From contig ONDF01000009.1 in assembly GCA_900316525.1 (NCBI GenBank), forward strand, positions 50,592 to 114,591: a DNA stretch of 64,000 nt, read 5' to 3'. This DNA comes from an uncultured Bacteroidales bacterium. GTDB taxonomy: Bacteria > Bacteroidota > Bacteroidia > Bacteroidales > UBA932. Position 1 is the stretch's first letter. The number at the start of each line of letters is the position of its first letter. The position numbers and the translations under genes are program-made. The notes beneath the pieces are model-generated. The model had not been told where the DNA came from and searched no databases. It saw only the letters and a program-made list of their open reading frames with translations. Positions 15,446 through 23,832 of the stretch are shown here, piece after piece.

Positions 15446-15512
15446 CAGGTTGATTGCGTACGCGTGCCCAAACGCGTGCGAAAACCCCAGAAAATACGAT
15501 AAAACAAACGAT

Positions 15513-16235
15513 ATGCTTTTCCTTTTGCAAACTGACACGCTGGTCCAGGCCGCCGGAGAGGCCCTGGAGCAGGTCACCGCGACCCCGGCCGCGCAGCCTA
15601 CCCAGATGAGTGAGAGCCTCTTCTCGATGTTCACGATGGGCGGTCCCCTGATGTGGGTCCTCCTCGCCCTCTCGATCGTCGCCATCTACATCATCGGATG
15701 GAAGTGGTGGACCCTGAACAAGGCCTCCAAGATCGACGGCAACTTCATGAACGACATCCGCGACTACATGAACGCGGGCAAGACCAAGTCGGCCGTCACC
15801 CTCTGCCGCAAGTATGACAATCCGGTCGCCCGGATGATCGAGACCGGCATCCACCGCCTGGGCCGTCCGATGGCCGACATCCAGTCCGCCATCGAGAACA
15901 CCGGCAACGTGGAGGTCTCCCGCCTGGAGAAGGGTCTCCCGATCCTCGCCTCCATTGCCGGCGGCGCCCCGATGATCGGTTTCCTCGGCACCGTGCTCGG
16001 TATGGTCAAGGCCTTCTTCAACATGTCCAAGGCCGGCAACAACATCGACATCACCCTTCTCAGCGACGGCATCTACACCGCGATGCTCACCACCGTGGGC
16101 GGTCTCGTCGTGGGCATCATCGCCTACTTCGGCTACAACTGGCTCACCTCCAAGGTCTCCAACCTGGTGTACAAGATGGAGAGCTCCACGATGCAGTTCA
16201 TCGACATCGTCCTTCACGAACCCGGAGAAGAATAG
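15513..16235 (+). CDS. exbB: MotA/TolQ/ExbB proton channel subunit
   Basis: Inner-membrane proton channel subunit that, with ExbD, powers TonB-dependent transport. It is 240 residues with three membrane segments: about 43-65 (PLMWVLLALSIVAIYIIGW), about 145-170 (GAPMIGFLGTVLGMVKAFF) and about 185-210 (TTVGGLVVGIIAYFGY). A cytosolic loop of about 80 residues lies between the first and second. The ATG was chosen at the conserved hydrophobic start; upstream in-frame codons fall in the leader behind the -7 box. exbD follows after three bases and the TonB-like gene after three more, so the three genes form one operon. TolQ is the family alternative, but the TonB partner favours ExbB. Confidence 0.87.
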   Translation: MLFLLQTDTLVQAAGEALEQVTATPAAQPTQMSESLFSMFTMGGPLMWVLLALSIVAIYIIGWKWWTLNKASKIDGNFMNDIRDYMNAGKTKSAVTLCRKYDNPVARMIETGIHRLGRPMADIQSAIENTGNVEVSRLEKGLPILASIAGGAPMIGFLGTVLGMVKAFFNMSKAGNNIDITLLSDGIYTAMLTTVGGLVVGIIAYFGYNWLTSKVSNLVYKMESSTMQFIDIVLHEPGEE

Positions 16236-16238
16236 TCT

Positions 16239-16649
16239 ATGGCACTCAAGAGAAACACGAAGGTGGACGCGTCGTTCTCGGTATCCTCGATGACGGATAT
16301 CGTGTTCCTGCTGCTGATCTTCTTCCTCGTGACCTCAACCCTCATCAACCCGAACGCCCTCAAGCTCCTCCTCCCGAAGAGCACGGGCCAGATCGGGGCG
16401 AAGGCAACGGTGAGTGTCAGCATCAAGGACTGGGGCAACGACACCTACACCTACCACATCAACGGAGACCAGAACCCGGCCTCCTACGAGGAAGTGGAGG
16501 ACGGGCTCATCGAGCTCCTGTCGGGCGAAGAGGACCCGACCTTCTCCATCTTCTCCGACCAGAGCGTCCCCGTGGGCGAAATCGTCGGTATCATGAACAT
16601 CGCCAAGCGGAACCACTACAAGGTGATCCTGGCGACCCAACCCGAATAA
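16239..16649 (+). CDS. exbD: ExbD/TolR family biopolymer transport protein
   Basis: Partner of ExbB. The 136-residue protein has a single membrane segment at about residues 16-36 (SMTDIVFLLLIFFLVTSTL), whose Asp near residue 20 is the proton-carrying residue of this family. The periplasmic part of about 95 residues ends with the usual VPVGEIVGIMNIAKRNHYKVILATQ pattern, given here only to show the family-typical end. Lies between exbB and tonB with three-base gaps. Only one ExbD-like gene is present, whereas several Bacteroidota operons carry two. Confidence 0.87.
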   Translation: MALKRNTKVDASFSVSSMTDIVFLLLIFFLVTSTLINPNALKLLLPKSTGQIGAKATVSVSIKDWGNDTYTYHINGDQNPASYEEVEDGLIELLSGEEDPTFSIFSDQSVPVGEIVGIMNIAKRNHYKVILATQPE

Positions 16650-16652
16650 GCG

Positions 16653-17444
16653 ATGCAGCCGTATCTCCGCTCCAGACAGACTGAGGACAAGCGGGCCCGC
16701 CTGACGGGCCTCGCGGCCACCGTGCTCATCCACATGGTGGCCCTCGTCTTCTGCCTGACCGCGGGGCTGAAGTACCTGGATCCCCCGCCGCCGGAGACCA
16801 GCTTCCTCATCGACTTCGAGGAGGAGATCCTGGAGGAAGAGAAGCCCGTCGACGCCAAGGTCGGCCGACAGCCGCAGGCGGAGGAGACGGATCCCACCCA
16901 GCCCGTCGAGCTGGTGCAGAAGGCGGAGTCGCCCCACGTGAACGACCGGCCCAACCGCACGCCGGCGGCGAAGGAGAACGGCCACGGCGACGTGGAAGTT
17001 CCCGCGCCCCCGAAGAAGGAAGAGCCGAAGCTGGATCCCCGCGCCTCGTTCCCGGGCATGAGCCAGCAGGACGACAAGGCCACGGCGCCGCACGGCGCGG
17101 CCGAGGCCCGCGAGGGCTTCAAGGCCGGCGAGCCGGACGGCAACACGAAGGAAGGCCGCACCCAGGGCGCCGCGAACGCGCACCTGAGCGGACGCAACGT
17201 GGTCGGAACGCTCCCCCGGCCCACGTACAACGCCCAACTCGAAGGCACCGTCGTCGTGCAGGTCAAGGTGGACCAGTACGGAAACGTGACGGAGGCCGTC
17301 CCGGGCGCCGAAGGCACCACGGTCACCGACAAGGGCCTCTGGAACGCCGCCCGCAATGCGGCGATGAAGGCCCACTTCAACACCAAGGCCGACGCGCCAG
17401 TCATCCAGACGGGCACGATCACCTACATCTTCAAACTGCAGTAA
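16653..17444 (+). CDS. TonB-like energy transducer
   Basis: A 263-residue protein with an N-terminal membrane anchor (TVLIHMVALVFCLTAGL, about residues 23-40), then DPPPPETSFLIDF and a Pro/Glu-rich periplasmic spacer to about residue 170. The C-terminal domain of about 90 residues has the energy-transducer pattern GTVVVQVKVDQYGNVTEA...AARNAAM ending ITYIFKLQ. It would carry energy from ExbBD to outer-membrane receptors such as SusC-type transporters; no such receptor is in this window. A hairpin with a T-run follows. Confidence 0.82.
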   Translation: MQPYLRSRQTEDKRARLTGLAATVLIHMVALVFCLTAGLKYLDPPPPETSFLIDFEEEILEEEKPVDAKVGRQPQAEETDPTQPVELVQKAESPHVNDRPNRTPAAKENGHGDVEVPAPPKKEEPKLDPRASFPGMSQQDDKATAPHGAAEAREGFKAGEPDGNTKEGRTQGAANAHLSGRNVVGTLPRPTYNAQLEGTVVVQVKVDQYGNVTEAVPGAEGTTVTDKGLWNAARNAAMKAHFNTKADAPVIQTGTITYIFKLQ

Positions 17445-17469
17445 CTGAAAAGCAAGACCTTATCCCAAC

Positions 17470-17492
17470 AATGACGTGAGTCATTGATTTTT
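17470..17492 (+). terminator. likely intrinsic terminator of the exbB-exbD-tonB operon
   Basis: AATGAC and GTCATT pair around a GTGA loop, followed by GATTTTT. The stem is short (6 bp), so strength is uncertain. A second hairpin (CCCC...GGGG, 17505-17518) lies in the leader of the next gene. Confidence 0.5.
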
Positions 17493-17526
17493 ATCACTTT
17501 AGAACCCCCGTGAAGGGGCAAGAAAA

Positions 17527-18789
17527 ATGGAAAACAACAAGAAGGGTACACATACCCATTTCACCAGGAGGCCTGCCGAAGGCCGCGCAGAGAAAGTGGA
17601 ATACGGCCGCCGCGAAGGCGGATACCGCCCACATCGGGAAGATTACAGCACCAGCCGTTCCTTTGATTCGGACCAGCAGCCGCAGCGCGCCTTTGGCGCC
17701 CGTCCGGCCCGTCCGCAGGGCGAACGCCGGAGCTATGGAGAGCACAAGGCGTACGGCGAGGGCCGCCCGCAGGGCGAGCACCGCGCCTACGGCGACCGCC
17801 CGCAGGGCGAGCGTCCGTACGGCGAGCGCAAGCCGTACGGCAGCAAGCCGCACGGCGACAAGCCCTACGGCGAGAAGCCGTATGGCGACAAGCCCCGCAA
17901 GTCCGGCTACGGCAAGCCGTCCTTCGGTGCGAAGCCGGGTCCGACCCGCGGCCGCAAGCCCGTGGGCAAGCGTTCCGAGGCCGACGCCGGCATGAGCGCG
18001 ATGCTCAGCCGCAAGCCGCAGGTGAGCGGCAGCGCCTGGTCCGACGACGATACCGCGAAGACCCCGATCAAGGAGGTCGTCCGCCTGAACAAGTACATCG
18101 CCAATTCCGGCGTCTGCTCCCGCAGGGAGGCCGACACGCTCATCCAGAGCGGCGTCGTCACCGTGAACGGCGAGGTCGTCACCGAACTCGGCACCAAGGT
18201 CAACGTCCTCACCGACGACATCCGCTTCAACGGCGAGCGTCTCAAGGGCGAGGAGAAAGTGTACATCGTGATGAACAAGCCCAAGGGCTATGTCACCACC
18301 GCCAGCGACCCGCACGCGGAAAAGACCGTCATGGACATCCTCAAGGGCTGCCCGACGCGCGTCTTCCCGGTCGGCCGCCTGGACAAGAACACCACCGGCG
18401 TGCTGATGTTCACCAATGACGGCGAGATGGCCGAGCGCCTGACCCACCCGTCCTACAACAAGAAGAAGATCTACCAGGTCGTCCTGGACCACCCCCTCAC
18501 CGACGAGGACAAGGAGAAGGTGCTCTCCGGCATCGAACTGACGGACGGGGTCGTCGCCGCCGATGAGCTCGAGTACATCGACGCCCGCGACCACCGCCAG
18601 CTGGGCATCGAGATCCACTCCGGCAAGAACCGGATCGTCCGCCGCATCTTCGAGTCGATGGGCTACGAAGTGAAGGCCCTGGACCGCGTCTATTTCGCCG
18701 GCCTCACCAAGAAGGGCCTCAAGAAGGGCGACTGGCGCTACCTGACCGAGGGCGAGGTGAACATCCTGAAGATGGGGGCGTACGTATAA
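17527..18789 (+). CDS. RluB/RsuA-family pseudouridine synthase with a long basic N-terminal repeat tail
   Basis: Isomerises a uridine in ribosomal RNA. The first 170 residues are low complexity and rich in Arg, Lys, Gly and Tyr, with degenerate PYGEKPYGDKP-type repeats. An S4 RNA-binding domain follows (RLNKYIANSGVCSRREAD, about 181-240) and then the catalytic domain with GRLDKNTTGVLMFTNDG, Asp286 being the catalytic residue, and KNRIVRRIFESMGY near the end. The catalytic part is normal; the tail is an extra RNA-binding-like extension of a kind seen in Bacteroidota members. The stop overlaps the era start by one base (TAATG). Confidence 0.85.
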   Translation: MENNKKGTHTHFTRRPAEGRAEKVEYGRREGGYRPHREDYSTSRSFDSDQQPQRAFGARPARPQGERRSYGEHKAYGEGRPQGEHRAYGDRPQGERPYGERKPYGSKPHGDKPYGEKPYGDKPRKSGYGKPSFGAKPGPTRGRKPVGKRSEADAGMSAMLSRKPQVSGSAWSDDDTAKTPIKEVVRLNKYIANSGVCSRREADTLIQSGVVTVNGEVVTELGTKVNVLTDDIRFNGERLKGEEKVYIVMNKPKGYVTTASDPHAEKTVMDILKGCPTRVFPVGRLDKNTTGVLMFTNDGEMAERLTHPSYNKKKIYQVVLDHPLTDEDKEKVLSGIELTDGVVAADELEYIDARDHRQLGIEIHSGKNRIVRRIFESMGYEVKALDRVYFAGLTKKGLKKGDWRYLTEGEVNILKMGAYV

Positions 18790-19670
18790 TGGCACACAAG
18801 GCAGGATTCGTCAACATCATCGGCAACCCGAACGTCGGGAAGTCCACCCTGATGAACGCGCTCGTCGGGGAGAAGCTGTCCATCGTGACCGCGAAGGCGC
18901 AGACTACGCGCCACCGCATCATGGGCATCGTCAACGGCGAGGACTACCAGATCGTCTATTCCGACACGCCCGGCATCCTGAAGCCCAACTACCGGCTCCA
19001 GCAGTCGATGCTGGACTTCGTGGACACCGCCATCGGCGACGCGGACATCATCCTGTACGTCACCGACACGGTGGAGAAGGGCGACAAGAACGAGGCTTAC
19101 ATCGAGAAGCTCGCGAAGGTGGAGTGCCCCGTGGTGCTCGTCATCAACAAGATCGACATCTCCACGCAGGAGAAGGTGGTCGAATTGATGCAGTGGTGGC
19201 ACGAGAAACTCCCCAAGGCGGAGATCATCCCGGCGTCGGCCCAGGAGAAATTCAACCTAGAGAGCATCCTGGAGGCGGTTTCCAGCCGTCTTCCGGAGGC
19301 CCCGGCCTGGTTCGACAAGGACCAGTTCACCGACAAGAACCTCCGCTTCTTCGCCTCGGAGATCCTGCGGGAGAAGATCTTCCTCAACTACGGCGAGGAG
19401 ATCCCCTACAGCTGCCAGGTGGAGATCGAGGCCTTCCACGAAGGCGAGGAGCGCTATGAGATCAGCGCCGTCATCTACGTGATGCGCGAGTCCCAGAAGG
19501 GCATCATCATCGGCAAGAAGGGCGCGGCCCTGAAGAAGGTGGGCACCGAAGCCCGCCTGGAGATGGAGGACTTCTTCCAGAAGAAGGTCTTCCTCTCCAC
19601 GTTTGTGAAAGTGGATCCCGACTGGCGCGAGTCCCGCAAGGAGCTCCGCCGCTTCGGGTATGAGTTCTAA
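18789..19670 (+). CDS. era: GTPase Era
   Basis: Assembly GTPase for the small ribosomal subunit; it binds the 3' end of 16S rRNA. G1 GNPNVGKST (residue 12), G3 DTPG (about 59) and G4 NKID (about 120) are all present. The C-terminal KH domain shows GIIIGKKGAALKKVG near residue 238. At 293 residues it has the usual length. It is translationally coupled to the pseudouridine synthase gene by a one-base overlap, linking two ribosome-maturation functions. Confidence 0.95.
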   Translation: MAHKAGFVNIIGNPNVGKSTLMNALVGEKLSIVTAKAQTTRHRIMGIVNGEDYQIVYSDTPGILKPNYRLQQSMLDFVDTAIGDADIILYVTDTVEKGDKNEAYIEKLAKVECPVVLVINKIDISTQEKVVELMQWWHEKLPKAEIIPASAQEKFNLESILEAVSSRLPEAPAWFDKDQFTDKNLRFFASEILREKIFLNYGEEIPYSCQVEIEAFHEGEERYEISAVIYVMRESQKGIIIGKKGAALKKVGTEARLEMEDFFQKKVFLSTFVKVDPDWRESRKELRRFGYEF

Positions 19671-19685
19671 AACCATAAACCGACT

Positions 19686-22460
19686 ATGAGCGAAGAATTC
19701 GACGACATCCAGGAAGAGCCCCTCGACGAGGAACAGAATCCCGACGAAGAGCAGGCCCTTGACGAGAACGCGCAGCCGACGGGCAAGTTCACCCGCCTGC
19801 TGGGCAGCGACAGCCGGAAGTTCAAGCTGTCCGGCATGTTCAAGGACTGGTTCCTGGACTATTCGTCCTACGTGATCCTCCAGCGCGCCGTCCCACACAT
19901 CGTGGACGGCCTGAAGCCCGTCCAGCGCCGCGTCCTGCACGCGATGTTCAAGATCGACGACGGCCGGTACACCAAGGTGGCGAACATCGTCGGCCAGGCG
20001 ATGCAGTACCACCCGCACGGCGACGCGTCCATCCTGGGCGCCCTCGTGCAGCTGGGCCAGAAGGGCTTCGCGGTGGATTGCCAGGGAAACTGGGGCAACA
20101 TCCTCACCGGCGACTCCAACGCCGCGGCCCGATACATCGAGGCGCGGCTCTCGAAGTTCGCCAAGGAAGTGATCTTCGACCCGAAGGTCACGAACTGGAT
20201 GACCTCCTACGACGGCCGCAACCAGGAGCCGACCGAGCTCCCGGTGCGCTTCCCGCTCCTGCTCGCGCAGGGCACCGAAGGCATCGCCGTGGGCATGCAG
20301 TCCCGCATCCTTCCCCATAACTTCAACGAACTCATCGACGCCTCCGTCGCCATCCTGAAGGAGGAGCCCTACGAGCTGTATCCGGACTTCCCCACCGGGG
20401 GCCTCGCGGACTGCTCGAAGTACAACCACGGCCGCCGCGGCGGCCAGGTGAAGATCCGCGCCCGCATCGAGAAGGTGGACAAGAGCACGGTCACCATCAC
20501 GGAGATTCCCTACGGGAAGACCTCCCACATGGTCATCGACAGCATCCTGAAGGCGAAGGACAAGGGCAAGATCAAGATCAAGAAGATCGAGGACATGACC
20601 ACGGACCAGGTGGAGATCATCATCCACCTCCCGGCCGACGTGTCCCCGGACAAGACCATCGACGCCCTGTACGCCTTCACGGACTGCGAGACCACCATCA
20701 ACCCGAACGCCTGCGTCATCAAGGAGGACAAGCCGCAGTTCCTGTCCGTCAATGAAATCCTCGAGTACGACACGTACCACACCCGCGAACTCCTGGGCCG
20801 CGAGCTGGAGATCAAGCTCGGCGAGCTGGAGGACCAGTGGCACTACGACTCGCTGGAGCGCATCTTCTTCGAGAACCGCATCTACAAGGTGCTGGAGCAG
20901 AACCAGCGCGACTGGGAGGAGCAGCTCGACGACATCTTCAAGCAGATGAAGCAGTACCAGGACCTCCTCCACCGCGAGATCGTGATGGACGACATCCTGA
21001 AGCTCGTGGAGAAGCCGGTCCGCAAGATCTCCAAGTTCGACACCAAGGCCCTGGACGAGAAGATTTACGCCCTGGAGGACGAGATGAAGGACGTGCGGGA
21101 CAAGCTCGAGCACCTTACCGAGTACACCATCGACTGGTTCCGTTCCCTCAAGAAGAAGTACGGCAAGGACCATCCGCGCCTGACGGAAATCACCTCCTTC
21201 GAGACCATCGCCGCGACCAAGGTCGTGAACAACAACGCGAAGCTGTACGCGAACCTCGCGGAAGGCTTCGTGGGCATCGGCCTCAAGAACTCCGAGGGCG
21301 CCGAGTTCATCGCCGACTGCTCCGACCTGTCGGAGATCATCGTCATCGGCAAGGACGGCAAGTACCGCGTGACGAAGGTGGCCGACAAGGCCTTCTTCGG
21401 GAAGGACCTCCTGTGGGCCGGCGTGTTCAACCGGAACGACGCCCGCACCATCTACAACGTCATCTACCGCGACGGCAAGAGCTCCGTCCATTACGCCAAG
21501 CGCTTCGCCATCACCTCCATCACCCGCGACAAGGAGTATGACATCACCACCGGCGCCGAAGGGTCCAAGATCCTGTGGTTCAGCGTGAACCACAACGGCG
21601 AGGCGGAGACTGTCAAGATCAACCTGCGGCCGAAGAAGGGCATCAAGAAGTCCCAGCTCGAGTACGACTTCTCCACCCTCGCGATCAAGGGCCGCACCTC
21701 CCGGGGCAACCTCGTCACGAAGTACCCCGTGCAGAAGATCCAGCTCAAGTCCAAGGGCGTGACCACCCTCGAAGGGAAGGACATCTGGTACGATCCGGAC
21801 ATCCAGCGCCTGAACGAGGACGGCCGCGGCGAGCACATCGGCCAGTACAGCGGCAACGACCGCGTCCTGGCGATCTTCTCCAACGGCTCCTACTACACCA
21901 CCAACTACGAGCTGGTGAACAAGTACCAGGGCGACGTGATCCGCATCGGCAAGCTGGACCTCAGCCGCACCTACACGGTCCTCTACTGGGACAATGCCGC
22001 GAAGGCCTACTACATCAAGCGGTTCAGCTTCGTCGAAAGCAACAACACGCCCGTCTCCTTCATCTCCGACGCGAAGGGCTCCAAGCTCATCGACCTGTCC
22101 GACGACCTCCATCCGCAGGTGAAACTCACCTTCGGCGGCCGCCAGGAAGGCCGCGATGCGGAAGTGATCGACGCCGAGGAGTTCATCGCCAAGAAGGGCC
22201 TCACGGCCAAGGGCAAGAAGTGCAGCAGCCTGGACCTCAAGTCCGTCGAGTTCATCGAACCGCTCCACAAGCCCGAGGACGACCTCGTCCCCGAGGAGGA
22301 AGAGCCCATCGACATCGAACTGGACGAAGAGATTCCGGAGCTTCCCGAGACGCCGGCGCCCGCAGCCGCCTCCGAAGGTGGCGAAGCCATGGAGATGCTG
22401 AAAAAGAAAGACGAGCCCGACGAGCCCGCCTCCGACTTCACCGATTGGACGCTGTTCTAG
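19686..22460 (+). CDS. parC: DNA topoisomerase IV / gyrase subunit A
   Basis: A type IIA topoisomerase A subunit of 924 residues. The breakage-reunion core begins about residue 45 with the conserved IVDGLKPVQRRVLHAMF; Tyr150 in AARYIEARLS is the DNA-linking tyrosine, and QYHPHGDASILGA precedes it. A long coiled coil (about 380-500) and a beta-pinwheel C-terminal domain (about 520-860) follow, then an acidic tail. The first 45 residues are very acidic. The gyrase-box glutamine-rich motif was not seen, which favours ParC over GyrA, but the B-subunit partner is not in the window, so the name is provisional. A strong terminator follows. Confidence 0.85.
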   Translation: MSEEFDDIQEEPLDEEQNPDEEQALDENAQPTGKFTRLLGSDSRKFKLSGMFKDWFLDYSSYVILQRAVPHIVDGLKPVQRRVLHAMFKIDDGRYTKVANIVGQAMQYHPHGDASILGALVQLGQKGFAVDCQGNWGNILTGDSNAAARYIEARLSKFAKEVIFDPKVTNWMTSYDGRNQEPTELPVRFPLLLAQGTEGIAVGMQSRILPHNFNELIDASVAILKEEPYELYPDFPTGGLADCSKYNHGRRGGQVKIRARIEKVDKSTVTITEIPYGKTSHMVIDSILKAKDKGKIKIKKIEDMTTDQVEIIIHLPADVSPDKTIDALYAFTDCETTINPNACVIKEDKPQFLSVNEILEYDTYHTRELLGRELEIKLGELEDQWHYDSLERIFFENRIYKVLEQNQRDWEEQLDDIFKQMKQYQDLLHREIVMDDILKLVEKPVRKISKFDTKALDEKIYALEDEMKDVRDKLEHLTEYTIDWFRSLKKKYGKDHPRLTEITSFETIAATKVVNNNAKLYANLAEGFVGIGLKNSEGAEFIADCSDLSEIIVIGKDGKYRVTKVADKAFFGKDLLWAGVFNRNDARTIYNVIYRDGKSSVHYAKRFAITSITRDKEYDITTGAEGSKILWFSVNHNGEAETVKINLRPKKGIKKSQLEYDFSTLAIKGRTSRGNLVTKYPVQKIQLKSKGVTTLEGKDIWYDPDIQRLNEDGRGEHIGQYSGNDRVLAIFSNGSYYTTNYELVNKYQGDVIRIGKLDLSRTYTVLYWDNAAKAYYIKRFSFVESNNTPVSFISDAKGSKLIDLSDDLHPQVKLTFGGRQEGRDAEVIDAEEFIAKKGLTAKGKKCSSLDLKSVEFIEPLHKPEDDLVPEEEEPIDIELDEEIPELPETPAPAAASEGGEAMEMLKKKDEPDEPASDFTDWTLF

Positions 22461-22493
22461 GCCGTTTCGCCAGCTGCACAAGCTAAGAAATGA

Positions 22494-22532
22494 GGATGAC
22501 CCAAGATTCCTGGTCTTGAGTCATCCTTTTTT
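22494..22532 (+). terminator. strong intrinsic terminator after parC
   Basis: A 13-bp stem, GGATGACCCAAGA against TCTTGAGTCATCC with one mismatch, and a seven-base loop, followed by TTTTTT. It ends the rluB-era-parC transcription unit. Confidence 0.88.
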
Positions 22533-22565
22533 GTGGGAAGCATCTTGTTTATTTGTTATTAATCA

Positions 22566-22573
22566 TACCTTTG
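22566..22573 (+). promoter_or_regulatory. -7 promoter box (TACCTTTG) before a non-coding stretch
   Basis: Matches TAnnTTTG but no protein-coding gene follows on this strand; a structured stretch ending in a terminator does. Confidence 0.5.
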
Positions 22574-22577
22574 CTTC

Positions 22578-22662
22578 GGAGGGGAGATCGTGTATGAGTT
22601 CGCCCCATTCTATCTCCTCAAACCTTCCCAAATTGACCACCCCCCGATTGGGGTGTTTTTTT
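22578..22662 (+). ncRNA. candidate small RNA of about 85 nt
   Basis: Starts five bases after a TACCTTTG box. A 5' stem pairs GAGGGGAGAT with ATCTCCTC around a loop of about 24 bases, and the end is a clean intrinsic terminator: CACCCC, a CCGATT loop, GGGGTG and seven T. Promoter, structure and terminator together, with no open frame of note, support a short regulatory RNA. No named family was recognised. Confidence 0.45.
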
Positions 22663-22845
22663 GTGCCGCCGCCAAACAGGCGCACCAGAAAGTGCCTTGG
22701 AGGTCATCTGAAGGGTGTTTTGTGTGCGCCACAGGCCGATTACCGGGGTCCGCGCCCCGTGACCATCATTATGGCGCGTACAATGGGCACTAAGGTGCGG
22801 CTATTTGGCGAAAATGGTAAAAAACTGGCCGGAATGCCAAAGATT

Positions 22846-22938
22846 CTACAAATCCGAGATGATAATCTCGTCCGCGACCTCGTCCGGAGAAAGACCGTCC
22901 GTGTCAATGATGACATGAGCAGTTTCTTCGTAGATGGG
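22846..22938 (-). pseudogene. detached copy of the aroK 3' end
   Basis: Encodes the last 30 or so residues of shikimate kinase, beginning EPIYEETAHVIIDTDG and ending at its own TAG. It matches the real aroK end (23335-23427) with three differences over an 85-base core, all synonymous, plus a changed second-last codon. Weaker similarity continues about 70 bases beyond the stop in both copies. Confidence 0.8.
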
Positions 22939-23334
22939 CTCATGGGCGGCGGTTTCGCTTGTCATCAACTCGATATTCGCAAAGCGGCACTATACCCATT
23001 GTACGGCCTTCTGTGGCACATTAGCACTCTACGCGCAACAAAATGGCCGTGCATAGAGGTCCGATATGCCCCCAGGGCACGCCAGTTGGGAGTGCAGCCT
23101 CTACGCGAATTTCGGCTTGCGCCATCACGGCTGAATTTGATCACGAGACATGGACAATTCGCCTAATCAAGGGGCAAAACACGCCCTATTTGCCCCACCA
23201 TCGTCCTTCTAGCGCATTCAAGGGGCGGAAACGCTCGTTGTTGTCCCTGCAATGGTGACCAATTCCGCATGGCGCAGGTCTCCACCCTTTTTCCACACCT
23301 GCGCCGCTGTTTGGCGAGAATTAAATGCCAAAGG
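22939..23334. other. non-coding, lower-GC stretch between the two aroK ends
   Basis: No convincing gene on either strand; the frames that are open do not show codon bias or known motifs. GC is visibly lower than in the flanking genes. It holds one strong hairpin (23272-23305) and little else that can be interpreted. Confidence 0.6.
23272..23305 (-). terminator. hairpin downstream of aroK
   Basis: A perfect 9-bp stem, GGCGCAGGT against ACCTGCGCC, about 30 bases after the aroK stop. It has no U-tract, so it may stabilise the mRNA end or mark a factor-dependent stop rather than act as an intrinsic terminator. A decayed version precedes the detached aroK copy. Confidence 0.35.
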
Positions 23335-23832
23335 CTACAAAGCCGAGATGATAATCTCGTCCGCGACCTCGTCCGGAGACAGACCGTCCGTGTCAATGAT
23401 GACATGGGCGGTTTCTTCGTAGATGGGTTCGCGGGAGGCGAGGCGGTCGGCGAGAGAAGCATCCGCGAGCGGGCGGCCGGCGGTCTCGCCGGCGAGGCGC
23501 GCGAGGAGGGTGTCCAAGGTGGCGCGGAGGTAGATGCAGACGGTCTTTTCGCGCAGGAGGGCGGCCGAGGCGGGCGCGAGGACGGCGCCGCCGCCGAGGG
23601 CCAGCACGGCCGTGCTCTCCGCGTATTTCGCGACAGTTTTCCGCAGCACCTGGGCCTCCAGCTCCCGGAAGGCCGGTTCCCCGTCCTGCGCGAAGATGTC
23701 GGGGATGCTCTTCCCCGCCTTCTTCACGACCAGGTCGTCCAGGTCCATAAAGGGACAGCCGAGAAAGTCCGCGAGGACCTTCCCGACTGTCGTCTTTCCG
23801 CTTCCCATGAAGCCTGTGAGGGTGATCATCAT
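23335..23832 (-). CDS. aroK: shikimate kinase
   Basis: Phosphorylates shikimate at O3 in the aromatic amino acid pathway. The P-loop GFMGSGKTTVGK starts at about residue 8. MDLDD near residue 31 and ALGGGAVL near 79 are substrate-binding signatures; the Arg-containing lid (GETAGRPL) is near 115. At 165 residues it is a normal length. It is the last gene of a five-gene minus-strand run and overlaps the S41 protease gene by ATGA. Its 3' end is duplicated about 490 bases downstream. Confidence 0.92.
   Translation of the reverse strand: MMITLTGFMGSGKTTVGKVLADFLGCPFMDLDDLVVKKAGKSIPDIFAQDGEPAFRELEAQVLRKTVAKYAESTAVLALGGGAVLAPASAALLREKTVCIYLRATLDTLLARLAGETAGRPLADASLADRLASREPIYEETAHVIIDTDGLSPDEVADEIIISAL

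Noticed and set aside
15151..15507. The 118-codon minus-strand frame as an intact gene
   Set aside because: Only its last 55 or so codons resemble a protein family; the rest is antisense to the duplicated helicase end, a palindromic repeat and the exbB promoter.
19257..22481. Very long open frame antisense to parC (over 1000 codons)
   Set aside because: High GC and codon bias of parC leave few stops on the opposite strand; the predicted protein has no domain, biased composition and no start signals. Similar antisense frames opposite murD-ftsW (36620-39475) and ftsA-ftsZ (42735-45512) are rejected for the same reason.
22516..23166. Open frame of 216 codons in the gene-free region after parC
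   Set aside because: It runs through a terminator, the candidate small RNA and the antisense of the detached aroK end; composition is unlike real genes of the window.
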